A stretch of 22,282 nt of DNA, taken from assembly GCA_902477915.1 (NCBI GenBank), contig CABSJA010000031.1, positions 1 to 22,282 of the forward strand, in the 5' to 3' direction. Positions 6,777 to 15,072 of this stretch are shown one piece after another; the stretch's first letter is position 1, and each line of letters starts with the position of its first letter. A program made the position numbers and the translations under genes. Source of the DNA: an uncultured Veillonella sp. (GTDB lineage: Bacteria > Bacillota > Negativicutes > Veillonellales > Veillonellaceae). The notes beneath the pieces were generated by a model. The model was not told where the DNA came from. It made no database searches and worked only from the letters and a program-made list of their open reading frames with translations.

Positions 6777-8492
6777 ATGAATTTAGACGGACTTACCATG
6801 TCTGTTCTCGCTAAAGAACTAAATGAGCGATTACAAACAGGTCAAATACAAAAATTATATCAAATAGATAAAACTACATTACTATTTAAAATTCGAGCCC
6901 TTAACGAAGATCAAAACTTGATTGTTACAGTTGGTGCAACCCCTGCAATGTATCTTAGCAAACCGATCCAGGATTTACCAAAAGAACCAAGTTCACTATG
7001 TATGTTTCTTCGTAAACATATTGAAGGTAGCCGCATTGTAAAGGTGGAACAAATTAATGGTGACCGAATCATGTGCATCCAAACGGATAAGCTTGAAATG
7101 GATGGGTCTATTACAAGTACATTTATCTATGTAGAATTAATGGGCAAATATTCAAACTGTATTTTTGTACAAGATGGAGTCATTTTAGAATCCTTAATTC
7201 ACGTATCCCCTTTAATGAATCGTGAACGGTCTATTAGTCCTAAACTTAACTATGAATTACCACCAAATGCTAATCGTGTAAGTTTGATGGACTTCGATTA
7301 TGAAGAAATCAAAAATCTACTAACTTCCTTTGGTGATGGTACTGTACAGCAATCTATACGGGCCATCTTTAACGGCTTTGGCAAACCCTTATTAGATGAA
7401 GTATTATGGACTGCCAATCTAGATGGTGATGAATCTATAACTGATTTAAGTCCAGATCAATTAGATACATTAGCCAAGTCATTATATGAGCTAAAAGCAA
7501 AACTCCAAGACAGTCATGGCTTGCTTACTTTAATCAATGAGAATAATAAAAAAGCACACGCTACCTTTACGTTACACAATTATAAAGTACTAAAAGAATA
7601 TAGTACGATTTCAGAGGCTCTAGAAGAATCGATTCACAATACAAAATCAATTCACACTGCTGATAAGGAACTAGAAAAGTTCTTAACAGCGGCTATCAAG
7701 AAAGAAGAAGTTCGTCATCAAAAAATCAAAGATGAATTAGATGACACCAATAAAATGGATACCTATAAACTATATGGCGATATCTTAATGATTAATGCCC
7801 ACTTACAGGTACAATATGAACCTTCTATTCAATTACCAAATCTTCTTTCTGAAGATGGAGAGTTATTAACAATCCCTCTAAAGCCAAATCTTACGATTGT
7901 AGAAAACGGACAATGGTATTATAAGCTCTATACAAAATTAAAAAATCGTATGGTCAGCGGTGAATATCAACTGAATGCAAGTACTACAAAACTTGAATAT
8001 CTCAAATCGATTTTATATAGTATTTCATTAGCCACTACCCGTGAAAGCTTAGAAGAAATTCGAAAAGAATGTATGGATGCGGGCATTATAAAGAAATCCA
8101 AAAAGCCACTATCTTATAAGCTAGGTAAATCGAATTACATTCATTTAACCATTGATGAAGGTGAAATATTTATTGGTCGTAACAATCAACAAAACGAATA
8201 TTTAACCCATCGATTTGCAAAACCAACCGATATTTGGTTCCACACTCAAGATATTCAAGGTTCTCACCTCATATTAAGACTTAATGCAGAACCTGATGAT
8301 ATGATTTTATCTAAGGTTGCTCAATATGCAGCATATTTTAGTAAGGCTCGTGAAACTAGTAAGGTACCTGTAGACTATACATATATTAAAAATATCAAAA
8401 AACCACCTGGGTCTCCTCTTGGATTTGTTATCTTTAATACTCATCAAACAATGATTGTAGAGCCTAAAAAACCTGATAATTATACTGAATAA
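6777..8492 (+). CDS. rqcH: Ribosome quality control protein RqcH (NFACT/FbpA family)
   Basis: RqcH/Rqc2 proteins bind obstructed large ribosomal subunits carrying peptidyl-tRNA and, in bacteria, recruit alanyl-tRNA to add C-terminal alanine tails that mark the stalled chain for decay. The 571-residue protein shows the NFACT-N domain with LRKHIEG at 78-84 and the Asp-Arg pair D96-R97, which corresponds to the conserved DR needed for tRNA recruitment. The middle (about 240-420) is charged and helical. The NFACT-R domain around 450-560 includes IFIGRNN and DIWFHTQDIQGSH (from D485). It was formerly annotated as fibronectin-binding protein. AAAGGAG precedes the ATG. It is a lone plus-strand gene between two minus-strand groups. 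Confidence 0.94.
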   Translation: MNLDGLTMSVLAKELNERLQTGQIQKLYQIDKTTLLFKIRALNEDQNLIVTVGATPAMYLSKPIQDLPKEPSSLCMFLRKHIEGSRIVKVEQINGDRIMCIQTDKLEMDGSITSTFIYVELMGKYSNCIFVQDGVILESLIHVSPLMNRERSISPKLNYELPPNANRVSLMDFDYEEIKNLLTSFGDGTVQQSIRAIFNGFGKPLLDEVLWTANLDGDESITDLSPDQLDTLAKSLYELKAKLQDSHGLLTLINENNKKAHATFTLHNYKVLKEYSTISEALEESIHNTKSIHTADKELEKFLTAAIKKEEVRHQKIKDELDDTNKMDTYKLYGDILMINAHLQVQYEPSIQLPNLLSEDGELLTIPLKPNLTIVENGQWYYKLYTKLKNRMVSGEYQLNASTTKLEYLKSILYSISLATTRESLEEIRKECMDAGIIKKSKKPLSYKLGKSNYIHLTIDEGEIFIGRNNQQNEYLTHRFAKPTDIWFHTQDIQGSHLILRLNAEPDDMILSKVAQYAAYFSKARETSKVPVDYTYIKNIKKPPGSPLGFVIFNTHQTMIVEPKKPDNYTE

Positions 8493-8525
8493 AAAAGAAG
8501 CGAAGGAAATCCTTCGCTTCTTTTT
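8491..8525. terminator. Bidirectional terminator between rqcH and the coiled-coil gene
   Basis: The stem GAAGCGAAGGA / TCCTTCGCTTC (8497-8520) has A-runs on the left and T-runs on the right, so it terminates on both strands. It begins at the rqcH stop codon and lies eight bases from the end of the convergent minus-strand gene. Confidence 0.92.
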
Positions 8526-8532
8526 ATTTATA

Positions 8533-9000
8533 TTATTGGTTTTCTTCTGTACGTTGTTCAGTTTGTTTCAAACTTTCACGATTTTGACGTAAGCTTTCCA
8601 ATGTTTTCTCTAAGTTGTTTTCCACATATTTAAGAACATCACCAGCATATTGAATAGAGCTAGATTTCAATTCTTCAGAGGATTGGTTAGCTGCATTGAT
8701 AATTTGATTAGCTTGTTCTTGCGCTTGTTTTACAAGTTCGCTTTCAGCAGTTAATTTAGCAATGTAGTCTTTTGCTTGATCAATTAAAGTTTCAGCTTGA
8801 CGTTGAGCATCAGCTAATACTTTATCTTTATCAGCTACAATACGACGAGACTCTTCAAGTTCCAATGGTAAGGACTCTTGAATAGAATCAATAATACGCA
8901 TAATTTCGTCTTCCTCAACCATACGTTTTGTAGTCATAGGAATACGGCTGCTAGATTCAATAAGAACCTCTAAATCTTCTAATAATTTTTCTGTTTTCAT
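8533..9000 (-). CDS. Small coiled-coil protein of unknown function next to coaD
   Basis: The 155-residue product is charged and rich in Glu, Gln, Lys and Ala, and looks almost wholly helical. Heptad-like stretches run from about residue 45 to the end (for example ADAQRQAETLIDQAKDYIAK and AQEQANQIINAANQSSEELK). There is no signal peptide or membrane segment. Proteins of this type are sometimes labelled ATPase or V-type ATPase subunit-like, but I see no P-loop. The helical pattern recalls DivIVA or ATP synthase b/E stalks in composition only. I choose ATG 8998-9000 because the upstream GTG at 9007-9009 is part of the ribosome binding site AGGGGTG. It starts 11 bases after coaD and probably shares its transcript. 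Confidence 0.85.
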   Translation of the reverse strand: MKTEKLLEDLEVLIESSSRIPMTTKRMVEEDEIMRIIDSIQESLPLELEESRRIVADKDKVLADAQRQAETLIDQAKDYIAKLTAESELVKQAQEQANQIINAANQSSEELKSSSIQYAGDVLKYVENNLEKTLESLRQNRESLKQTEQRTEENQ

Positions 9001-9011
9001 ACAATTCACCC

Positions 9012-9503
9012 CTATTTATTATGGACCGTATTAAAGCGTTCTTCAAGTTTTTCCTTAACATCATCCGGAACTAACCCATCTAGCTTACCGCCAAATTTTG
9101 CAAGTTCACGAATACCTGTGGAGCTGACGAAAGAGTATTTATTATTAGTCATAATAAATACAGTTTCAATATCATCATCCAAATATTTTGCAAACAAAGC
9201 ACGTTGAAATTCATATTCAAAGTCACTTAAAGCTCGCAATCCTCGAATGATGATAGTCGCATTCTTAGATTTAACATACTTGTTAAGTAGACCACCTGTA
9301 CAATCAATTTCAACATTAGGAATATGTTTGACAGAATTTCGAATCATCTCAACCCGTTCTTCCATGGTAAACAAGGAATTTTTATTCGGATTAGAGCTAA
9401 CAGCAATAATTAATTTATCAACTAATCGACTGCCACGTTCAAAAATATCAACATGTCCATTTGTAACTGGGTCAAAACTACCCGGACATACACCTATACG
9501 CAC
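9012..9503 (-). CDS. coaD: Phosphopantetheine adenylyltransferase
   Basis: CoaD transfers AMP from ATP to 4'-phosphopantetheine, giving dephospho-CoA, the penultimate step of CoA synthesis. The 163-residue protein has the nucleotidyltransferase motifs PGSFDPVTNGH (TNGH at 14-17), IRGLR at 86-90 and SSTGIRE at 127-133, all intact. The start codon is GTG (9501-9503). The family's conserved start M-[KR]-I-x-V-C-P-G-S-F supports it, and AAAGGAGC, formed by the last codons of rsmD, is correctly spaced. The rsmD stop lies four bases upstream. The rsmD-coaD pair is conserved across Firmicutes. Confidence 0.97.
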   Translation of the reverse strand: MRIGVCPGSFDPVTNGHVDIFERGSRLVDKLIIAVSSNPNKNSLFTMEERVEMIRNSVKHIPNVEIDCTGGLLNKYVKSKNATIIIRGLRALSDFEYEFQRALFAKYLDDDIETVFIMTNNKYSFVSSTGIRELAKFGGKLDGLVPDDVKEKLEERFNTVHNK

Positions 9504-9507
9504 AGGT

Positions 9508-10059
9508 TTAGCTCCTTTCAGCTGTGTTTACAAAATAGGAAACCATCGTATAACCAAATTTCTGTTCTTTTATACATTCCCATGATTCAGGCAAGGTAAA
9601 TGTCTCGTCCTTATGGTGTTCTAATAGTAAAACACCGTTAGGCTTTAATAAATCATAGGTCACAACCAAATCTATGGTGTCTTGTATAAATCCATTTTCA
9701 TATGGTGGATCAGAAAAAATATAATCGAACTGTTGTCCCATTATATAGTTTTTTAATTGTGAAAGTTTCCTCGGAATGATTTCTAACCGATCTTCCACAT
9801 GACAGTGTTTAGCATTATCTAAAATCAATTTTCCTGTTTTAAAGTCTACCGCTACTGCATGTGCTGCACCACGACTTAAGGCTTCAATAGCTACTGCACC
9901 TGTACCAGAAAATATATCTAATACATGAGTACCAAATATACCTCTATTAGATAATACATTAAACACACTTTCACGAACACGATCAAGTGTAGGTCTAGTA
10001 TCTACCCCTTTAGGTGCCTTTATAGTATGTCCCTTTGCAGTTCCGCCAATAATTCGCAT
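9508..10059 (-). CDS. rsmD: 16S rRNA (guanine(966)-N(2))-methyltransferase RsmD
   Basis: RsmD methylates G966 of 16S rRNA in the small subunit using S-adenosylmethionine. The 183-residue protein begins MRIIGGTAKG, typical of the family. It has the SAM-binding Rossmann motif DIFSGTG at residues 48-54 and the catalytic DPPY at 117-120. GTGAGGG stands before the ATG. It lies immediately upstream of coaD and is translationally close to it. A 67-base gap separates it from gpsA and contains two TATAAT sequences. Confidence 0.95.
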   Translation of the reverse strand: MRIIGGTAKGHTIKAPKGVDTRPTLDRVRESVFNVLSNRGIFGTHVLDIFSGTGAVAIEALSRGAAHAVAVDFKTGKLILDNAKHCHVEDRLEIIPRKLSQLKNYIMGQQFDYIFSDPPYENGFIQDTIDLVVTYDLLKPNGVLLLEHHKDETFTLPESWECIKEQKFGYTMVSYFVNTAERS

Positions 10060-10073
10060 ACAACCCTCACAAG

Positions 10074-10092
10074 ATTATACTCATTAATTATA
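10074..10092 (-). promoter_or_regulatory. Candidate -10 elements for rsmD-coaD
   Basis: Two perfect TATAAT hexamers (10087-10092 and 10074-10079, minus strand) lie just before the rsmD start. I find no good -35 match, and the region is AT-rich, so chance is possible. No terminator is visible after gpsA, so read-through from gpsA may also serve. Confidence 0.28.
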
Positions 10093-10126
10093 GTATATAA
10101 ATAACCAAATTAAAAGTATCTTTTAT

Positions 10127-11125
10127 TTATGATACTTCAATTTTAATATCTCGTCCCATCAATTCAGCTAATGCCAAAGCTGGAGATTTTTCTTCATATA
10201 AAACTTCATACAAAGCCTTGGTTATAGGCATTTCAATATGATGTTCACAAGCCATCTTATAAACAATGTCCGTAGCAAAGAAGCCTTCTACAACCATATT
10301 CGTATGATTAATGATATAGTCCATTGTTTTTCCATCTGCTAATTGTTGACCAGCAGCTCTATTACGGCCATGAGGACTCATACAAGTGGCAATCAAATCA
10401 CCCATACCTGCAAGACCAGCATAGGTTTCCTTTTGCGCCCCTAAAGCTACACCAAAGCGAGTCATCTCATGTAAACCACGAGTTAAGAGTAAAGCTTTAC
10501 AGTTATCACCTAACTTCAAGCCGTCAACGATCCCTGCGGCAAGAGCAATAATATTCTTCGTAGCCCCAGCTAATTCAACACCAGTAATATCGGTATTTGC
10601 ATAAATCCTAAAGTTTTGACTACATAATGTTTTCTGTAACATAGTAGCCACTTCAAGGTTTTCTGTACTCAATACAGAGGCAGCAGGCAGATCACGACCG
10701 ATTTCCTCAGCATGATTTGGACCAGATAAAACTGCGAGATTGCAACCTACAGGGCCTAGAACCTCTCGCATAACTGTAGTTAGTAATTTACCAGTAGTAC
10801 GTTCTACACCTTTTGAGCAAAGTATATAAGATTGTTCTTTATGCGCATATGGTTTAAGAGACTCTAAGCTAGTACGTACATGTACAGATGGTGTAACCAT
10901 TAGAACGATATCAGCCGCTTTGATACAAGTACCTAAATCTGAGCTATATAGTAATTCCTTTGGTAATGTTACACCTGGTAAGTACTCTTTATTCTCTAAA
11001 TCTTCTGCTAATTGTTTAGCAAATTCTGGGCGTCGACAATATAAAGTTGTAGTATTTCCAGCTAATACGGATTTAATAGCAAGAGCAGTACCCCAGCTAC
11101 CAGAGCCGACAACAACAACATTCAT
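10127..11125 (-). CDS. gpsA: NAD(P)-dependent glycerol-3-phosphate dehydrogenase
   Basis: GpsA reduces dihydroxyacetone phosphate to sn-glycerol 3-phosphate, the backbone of phospholipids. The 332-residue protein has the dinucleotide motif VVGSGSWGTALA at 5-16, the LSGPNHAEEI segment near 133-142, the catalytic lysine K190 in GATKNIIALAAG, and a complete C-terminal domain with CKALLLTRGLHEM. AAAGGATT precedes the ATG. It starts three bases after plsY, whose product acylates the glycerol 3-phosphate that GpsA makes, so the two consecutive steps share an operon. Confidence 0.97.
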   Translation of the reverse strand: MNVVVVGSGSWGTALAIKSVLAGNTTTLYCRRPEFAKQLAEDLENKEYLPGVTLPKELLYSSDLGTCIKAADIVLMVTPSVHVRTSLESLKPYAHKEQSYILCSKGVERTTGKLLTTVMREVLGPVGCNLAVLSGPNHAEEIGRDLPAASVLSTENLEVATMLQKTLCSQNFRIYANTDITGVELAGATKNIIALAAGIVDGLKLGDNCKALLLTRGLHEMTRFGVALGAQKETYAGLAGMGDLIATCMSPHGRNRAAGQQLADGKTMDYIINHTNMVVEGFFATDIVYKMACEHHIEMPITKALYEVLYEEKSPALALAELMGRDIKIEVS

Positions 11126-11128
11126 AGA

Positions 11129-11725
11129 TTAATCCTTTTTGATACGTTCTACTTTTAACTCATTACCTGCAAGTAAACGTTTAATATTATCCCAATGTCG
11201 AACAATAACAAATAAAGCTGCCAAAGCGCCAAAGCCTACGAACCAATAAGATTCTCCTGTAAAATACATCAAAATTGGTACTAAAGCTGCCGCTATAATA
11301 GATCCTAGTGATACGAGTTTAGTAAAATAGACTATTACGCCCCATACCAAGAAGGCAATCAAAGCCACTAATGGTGATAAAGCAATTAGAACTCCTAGTC
11401 CTGTAGCTACCCCACGACCACCCTTAAAGCCTAAGAAAATAGACCAGTTATGACCCATCATAGCTAGGATACCACCTAAGATCATATACATAGGCCCATA
11501 AGAGGATAACAATACAACCCCAGCTGCCCCTTTTAAAGCATCACAGAGAAATACTGGTAATGCAGCTTTGAGACCTATAACACGATACGTATTAGTAGCA
11601 CCAATATTTTTAGAACCGTATTGACGTACATCCGTATTAAAGAAGGTCTTACCAATAATCAGACCACTAGGAATTGAACCAATAAGGTATGCCAACACGG
11701 CATATACAACAATCATAATATCCAT
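11129..11725 (-). CDS. plsY: Acyl-phosphate:glycerol-3-phosphate acyltransferase PlsY
   Basis: PlsY is an integral membrane enzyme that moves an acyl group from acyl-phosphate to position 1 of glycerol 3-phosphate, the first acylation in Firmicute phospholipid synthesis. The 198-residue protein has about five membrane segments and the three conserved motifs: IGSIPSG at 15-21, GSKNIGATNTYR at 37-48, and GHNWSIFLGFKGGRGVATG at 91-109. Its ATG overlaps the der stop codon (TAATG), and no strong ribosome binding site is visible, which suggests translational coupling to der. It is followed at three bases by gpsA. plsC at 15063 supplies the second acylation. Confidence 0.96.
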   Translation of the reverse strand: MDIMIVVYAVLAYLIGSIPSGLIIGKTFFNTDVRQYGSKNIGATNTYRVIGLKAALPVFLCDALKGAAGVVLLSSYGPMYMILGGILAMMGHNWSIFLGFKGGRGVATGLGVLIALSPLVALIAFLVWGVIVYFTKLVSLGSIIAAALVPILMYFTGESYWFVGFGALAALFVIVRHWDNIKRLLAGNELKVERIKKD

Positions 11726-13059
11726 TAGTCTTCATCATCCCGTTTCTTACCACGCAATACTAAACGAATTGGTGTTCCTTCAAAACCGAAGGACTCTCGT
11801 AATCTATTTTCTAAGAAACGCATATAAGAGAAGTGAATTAACTCTGGTTCATTTACAAACAAAATAAATGTAGGTGGTTTAACACTAGCTTGCGTCATAT
11901 AGTAAATTTTTGGAATTCTGCCATTACGAGAAGGTACAGGATTTACAGTTTGAGCATCTTGTAACAATTGGTTCAATGTACCTGTAGACACGCGACGATA
12001 TTGTTGTTCAGAAACGAATTTCAACATGTCAGCTAAGCGATGAATACGTTGTTTAGTCAATGCAGATGCAAAAAGAATCGGTGCAAATTGCAAGAAACCT
12101 AATTCATCATAAATATCTTCAGTAAAGCGCAATGTTGTTTTGTCATCTTTTTCAATAAGATCCCATTTATTAACAACAATAATTACACCCTTGCCGGCTT
12201 CATAAGCATAGCCAGCAATTTTCTTATCTTGTTCTGTAACACCATCTTGAGCATCAAGAACAAGAACGACGATATCTGAACGGTCTACAGAGCGCAAAGA
12301 ACGAACAATACTATATCGTTCAACAGCTTCTTCGATTTTAGACTTACGACGCATACCTGCTGTATCAATAAGAACAAACTTTTGATCACCATGAGTCCAA
12401 TATGTATCGATAGAGTCACGTGTTGTGCCCGCTACATCAGATACAATTACACGGTCTTGACCCAATAAAGCATTAGTTAAAGAAGATTTGCCTACATTAG
12501 GACGACCAATAACTGCGACATGAATAGTATCTTCGTCATCAACATTTGTCCCAACTGGAGGGAAATGTTTAACCGTATCATCTAGTAAGTCGCCTAAATT
12601 CATTAAGTTTTTAGCGGAAATACCGATAGGATCGCCTAAGCCAAGATTGTAGAATTCATAAATATTAGGTTCCTGATTAACACTGTCGATTTTGTTAACA
12701 ACTAATACTACAGGTTTACCGCTAGCACGTAAGATATTAGCAACCTCTTCATCAGCAGGTACAATACCTTGTTTACCATCTACAACAAATAAGATTACAT
12801 CTGCCTCTTCAATAGCCAATTCAGCTTGTAATCGCATCATCTTAGGAATAACATGACTATTATCTGTAATAAATTCGATACCGCCAGTATCGATCATTGT
12901 AAATTCACGATTTAACCACTCTGCGTCAAAGTAAATACGATCCCTTGTTACACCAGGGATATCTTCAACGATAGAGATCCGTTTATTAACAATGGCATTA
13001 AAAAGTGTAGATTTCCCTACATTTGGACGACCTACAACGGCCACTAATGGTTTTGCCAT
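11725..13059 (-). CDS. der: Ribosome biogenesis GTPase Der (EngA)
   Basis: Der is a double-GTPase needed for assembly of the 50S ribosomal subunit. The 444-residue protein carries two complete G domains: GRPNVGKS at 10-17 with DTGG at 57-60 and NKID at 122-125, and GRPNVGKS at 185-192 with DTAG at 232-235 and NKWD at 297-300. A KH-like RNA-binding domain follows from about 350 and ends in a basic/acidic tail. GAGGTG stands ahead of the ATG. It follows a terminator and may have its own promoter at 13096-13125. It heads der-plsY-gpsA, an order related to that in Bacillus. Confidence 0.98.
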   Translation of the reverse strand: MAKPLVAVVGRPNVGKSTLFNAIVNKRISIVEDIPGVTRDRIYFDAEWLNREFTMIDTGGIEFITDNSHVIPKMMRLQAELAIEEADVILFVVDGKQGIVPADEEVANILRASGKPVVLVVNKIDSVNQEPNIYEFYNLGLGDPIGISAKNLMNLGDLLDDTVKHFPPVGTNVDDEDTIHVAVIGRPNVGKSSLTNALLGQDRVIVSDVAGTTRDSIDTYWTHGDQKFVLIDTAGMRRKSKIEEAVERYSIVRSLRSVDRSDIVVLVLDAQDGVTEQDKKIAGYAYEAGKGVIIVVNKWDLIEKDDKTTLRFTEDIYDELGFLQFAPILFASALTKQRIHRLADMLKFVSEQQYRRVSTGTLNQLLQDAQTVNPVPSRNGRIPKIYYMTQASVKPPTFILFVNEPELIHFSYMRFLENRLRESFGFEGTPIRLVLRGKKRDDED

Positions 13060-13095
13060 GGTTTCACCTCATTATCTAATCTAATACATTACTAT

Positions 13096-13125
13096 ATTTT
13101 ATCATATTCTACGTATAGTACGCAA
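13096..13125 (-). promoter_or_regulatory. Candidate promoter for der-plsY-gpsA
   Basis: TTGCGT (13120-13125) and TAAAAT (13096-13101) are spaced by 18 bases on the minus strand, about 37 bases before the der start. The -35 box directly abuts the terminator of the upstream operon and shares its T-run, a compact terminator-promoter arrangement. Confidence 0.45.
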
Positions 13126-13158
13126 AAAGGCTAACCAAGGAAACCTTGGTTAGCCTTT
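13126..13158 (-). terminator. Terminator after ispH-rpsA
   Basis: A 15-base arm (AAAGGCTAACCAAGG and its complement) surrounds a three-base loop, followed on the minus strand by five Ts. It lies 15 bases beyond the ispH-rpsA stop codon and closes the scpA-to-ispH/rpsA operon. Confidence 0.92.
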
Positions 13159-13173
13159 ATATTAGACAATGAA

Positions 13174-15072
13174 TTATTCAGCGTCTTCTGCAGTTTCTTT
13201 TGCTTCCATCAATTCAGTTAAAGCCAAGCCCAATTTCTTTTCATCTTTGTTAAGAGAAATGATTTTAACTTCAACTTCTTGACCGCGGTTTAAGTAATCT
13301 TCAACTTTCGCATTACGTTGTTTTGTAATTTGAGAAATGTGAAGTAAACCTTGGATGTCGTCGTTAACAGCTACGAATGCACCGTAAGCTACCAAACGAA
13401 CAACTTTACCGTTGATAACATCGCCAACGTGCAATGTTTCTTCAGCTACGTCCCATGGGCTCTTAGATAAAGCTTTTAAGGACAAGGATAATTTGTTGCT
13501 TTCAGCGTCGAAGGATTGTAATTTAACTTCGATTTCTTGACCAACGGAAAGAACATCTTCCACTTTTTTGATTTTTTGCCAAGAAATGTCGGAAATGTGA
13601 AGTAAACCTTCAATACCGCCGATATCTACGAAAGCACCATAAGGCATGATTTTACGAACGATACCTTTATAGTTGTCGCCAACGTTGATGTTTTTCAATG
13701 CTTCAGCTAATTTAGCTTGACGTTCTACTTCCAATACTGCACGACGGGAAAGAACCAAACGGTTTTTCTTTTCGTCGATTTCAAGTACTTTAGCTTCGAA
13801 TTCTGTACCAACCAAGTTGTCCAAGGATTTTACGAAATGAACATCACCTTGGGACAATGGAATGAAACCACGAAGGGATTTAACTGTTACTACCAAACCT
13901 GCTGGGATAGCATCAATACCTTTACATACGATAGCTTCATCTTTTTCTTGTGCTTCGATAACATATTGCCAATCTTCATCTTTAGCCAAGCGAGTCATGG
14001 AAAGATAAATAGGATTATCTTCTTTGATGTGGTTCATGATAACTGCTTTAATTTCATCACCATTTTTCAACACATCTTTGGCAGATTCTGGTGCTGGATA
14101 AGAAATTTCAGTTCTGTTCAAAATGGCTTCAGTTTTGTAGCCAAAAGATACATATGCGCGTTCATCTTCAACTTGAACTACTGTACCTTCTACAACGTTC
14201 CCTTTCTTAAATTCTTCTTGACCTTCTGCTGCTAATAATTCTGCAAAATCTTTCATTGTCTCAATGACCTCCTTAATAATCCAGTCGGGAGTCGATGCTC
14301 CTGCTGTAACTCCTACCGTCTGTACTCGGTTAAACCATTCCAGTTGTAATTCAGTAGAAGTTTCAATGTGATATGTTGTACATCCAACGTCACGACAAAC
14401 CTCTGCCAATCGGTTTGTATTGCCGCTGTTCTTACCGCCTATCACTATCATAAGATCTACATTACGTGCTAAGTCAACGGCAGAGTTCTGTCGTTCTTGC
14501 GTTGCATTGCATATCGTTTTGAAAATCTTAAGATTCTTAGATTTTTTCTCTAATATCTCTATTATACTGTTAAATTTGAATTGTGAAAAGGTTGTTTGTA
14601 CAACAACGCCCATTTTTTCCACAATTTGTAGTTTTTCGGCGGATTCTTCATCTTCGATGATTATTCCTTTGTTATTTGCCCATAAATTGATACTTTTGAC
14701 CTCAGGATGGTTTTTTTCGCCTAAAATCACCAATGTCATGCCATCTTCAATGACAGACTTAGCATCTTGTTGTGCTTTTTTTACATGAGGACATGTAGCA
14801 TCTAAAATATGTAAGCCCTTTTCTTCGGCTTCAGCATAAATAGCAGGACCTACACCATGAGATCTAATAATCATAGTTCCTTCATCGATATCAGCAACCT
14901 CTTGAATGGGGCTTACACCTTTACTTTCTAAGCGCCCTACAACTTGAGGATTGTGAATGATAGGACCTAATGTATAACTTTTACCCTCGCTATTAGCAGC
15001 TTCATCAGCCATTTCAACAGCTCGTTTTACGCCATAGCAAAAGCCGTGGTTTTCAGCCAAAATTATTTCCAT
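13174..15072 (-). CDS. ispH: IspH (HMBPP reductase) fused to ribosomal protein S1
   Basis: The 632-residue protein joins two activities. Residues 1 to about 275 are IspH, the [4Fe-4S] enzyme that reduces HMBPP to isopentenyl and dimethylallyl diphosphate in the MEP pathway. Cluster ligands C12, C94 and C188 and the catalytic E124 (HPEV) are present. Residues 289-363, 378-446, 462-534 and 547-618 are four S1 RNA-binding domains; the last two have the canonical YGAFV and GLLHIS motifs. This fusion is known from Negativicutes and Clostridia. The ATG overlaps plsC by ten bases, and its GAGGAG lies inside plsC. A second start signal sits exactly at the domain junction (14254-14274), and Ile codon use changes there, so a free S1 may also be made. 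Confidence 0.97.
   Translation of the reverse strand: MEIILAENHGFCYGVKRAVEMADEAANSEGKSYTLGPIIHNPQVVGRLESKGVSPIQEVADIDEGTMIIRSHGVGPAIYAEAEEKGLHILDATCPHVKKAQQDAKSVIEDGMTLVILGEKNHPEVKSINLWANNKGIIIEDEESAEKLQIVEKMGVVVQTTFSQFKFNSIIEILEKKSKNLKIFKTICNATQERQNSAVDLARNVDLMIVIGGKNSGNTNRLAEVCRDVGCTTYHIETSTELQLEWFNRVQTVGVTAGASTPDWIIKEVIETMKDFAELLAAEGQEEFKKGNVVEGTVVQVEDERAYVSFGYKTEAILNRTEISYPAPESAKDVLKNGDEIKAVIMNHIKEDNPIYLSMTRLAKDEDWQYVIEAQEKDEAIVCKGIDAIPAGLVVTVKSLRGFIPLSQGDVHFVKSLDNLVGTEFEAKVLEIDEKKNRLVLSRRAVLEVERQAKLAEALKNINVGDNYKGIVRKIMPYGAFVDIGGIEGLLHISDISWQKIKKVEDVLSVGQEIEVKLQSFDAESNKLSLSLKALSKSPWDVAEETLHVGDVINGKVVRLVAYGAFVAVNDDIQGLLHISQITKQRNAKVEDYLNRGQEVEVKIISLNKDEKKLGLALTELMEAKETAEDAE
14254..14274 (-). 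promoter_or_regulatory. Internal Shine-Dalgarno and ATG at the IspH/S1 junction
   Basis: On the minus strand, AAGGAGGT (14267-14274), a full match to the 16S rRNA anti-Shine-Dalgarno sequence, stands ten bases before an in-frame ATG (14254-14256, Met273). Translation from it would yield a 360-residue protein with all four S1 domains and no IspH, close to the size of free Firmicute S1 homologues such as YpfD. The 10-base spacing is slightly long but workable. Use of this site is inferred, not shown. Confidence 0.55.

Noticed and set aside
9001..9009. GTG start for the coiled-coil gene three codons upstream
   Set aside because: The GTG is part of the AGGGGTG ribosome binding site of the ATG at 9000.
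13717..14235. 172-codon plus-strand open frame opposite ispH-rpsA
   Set aside because: It lies wholly antisense to the S1 domains, is rich in Phe, Cys and Asn as expected for an antisense shadow of biased coding DNA, and has no family resemblance.
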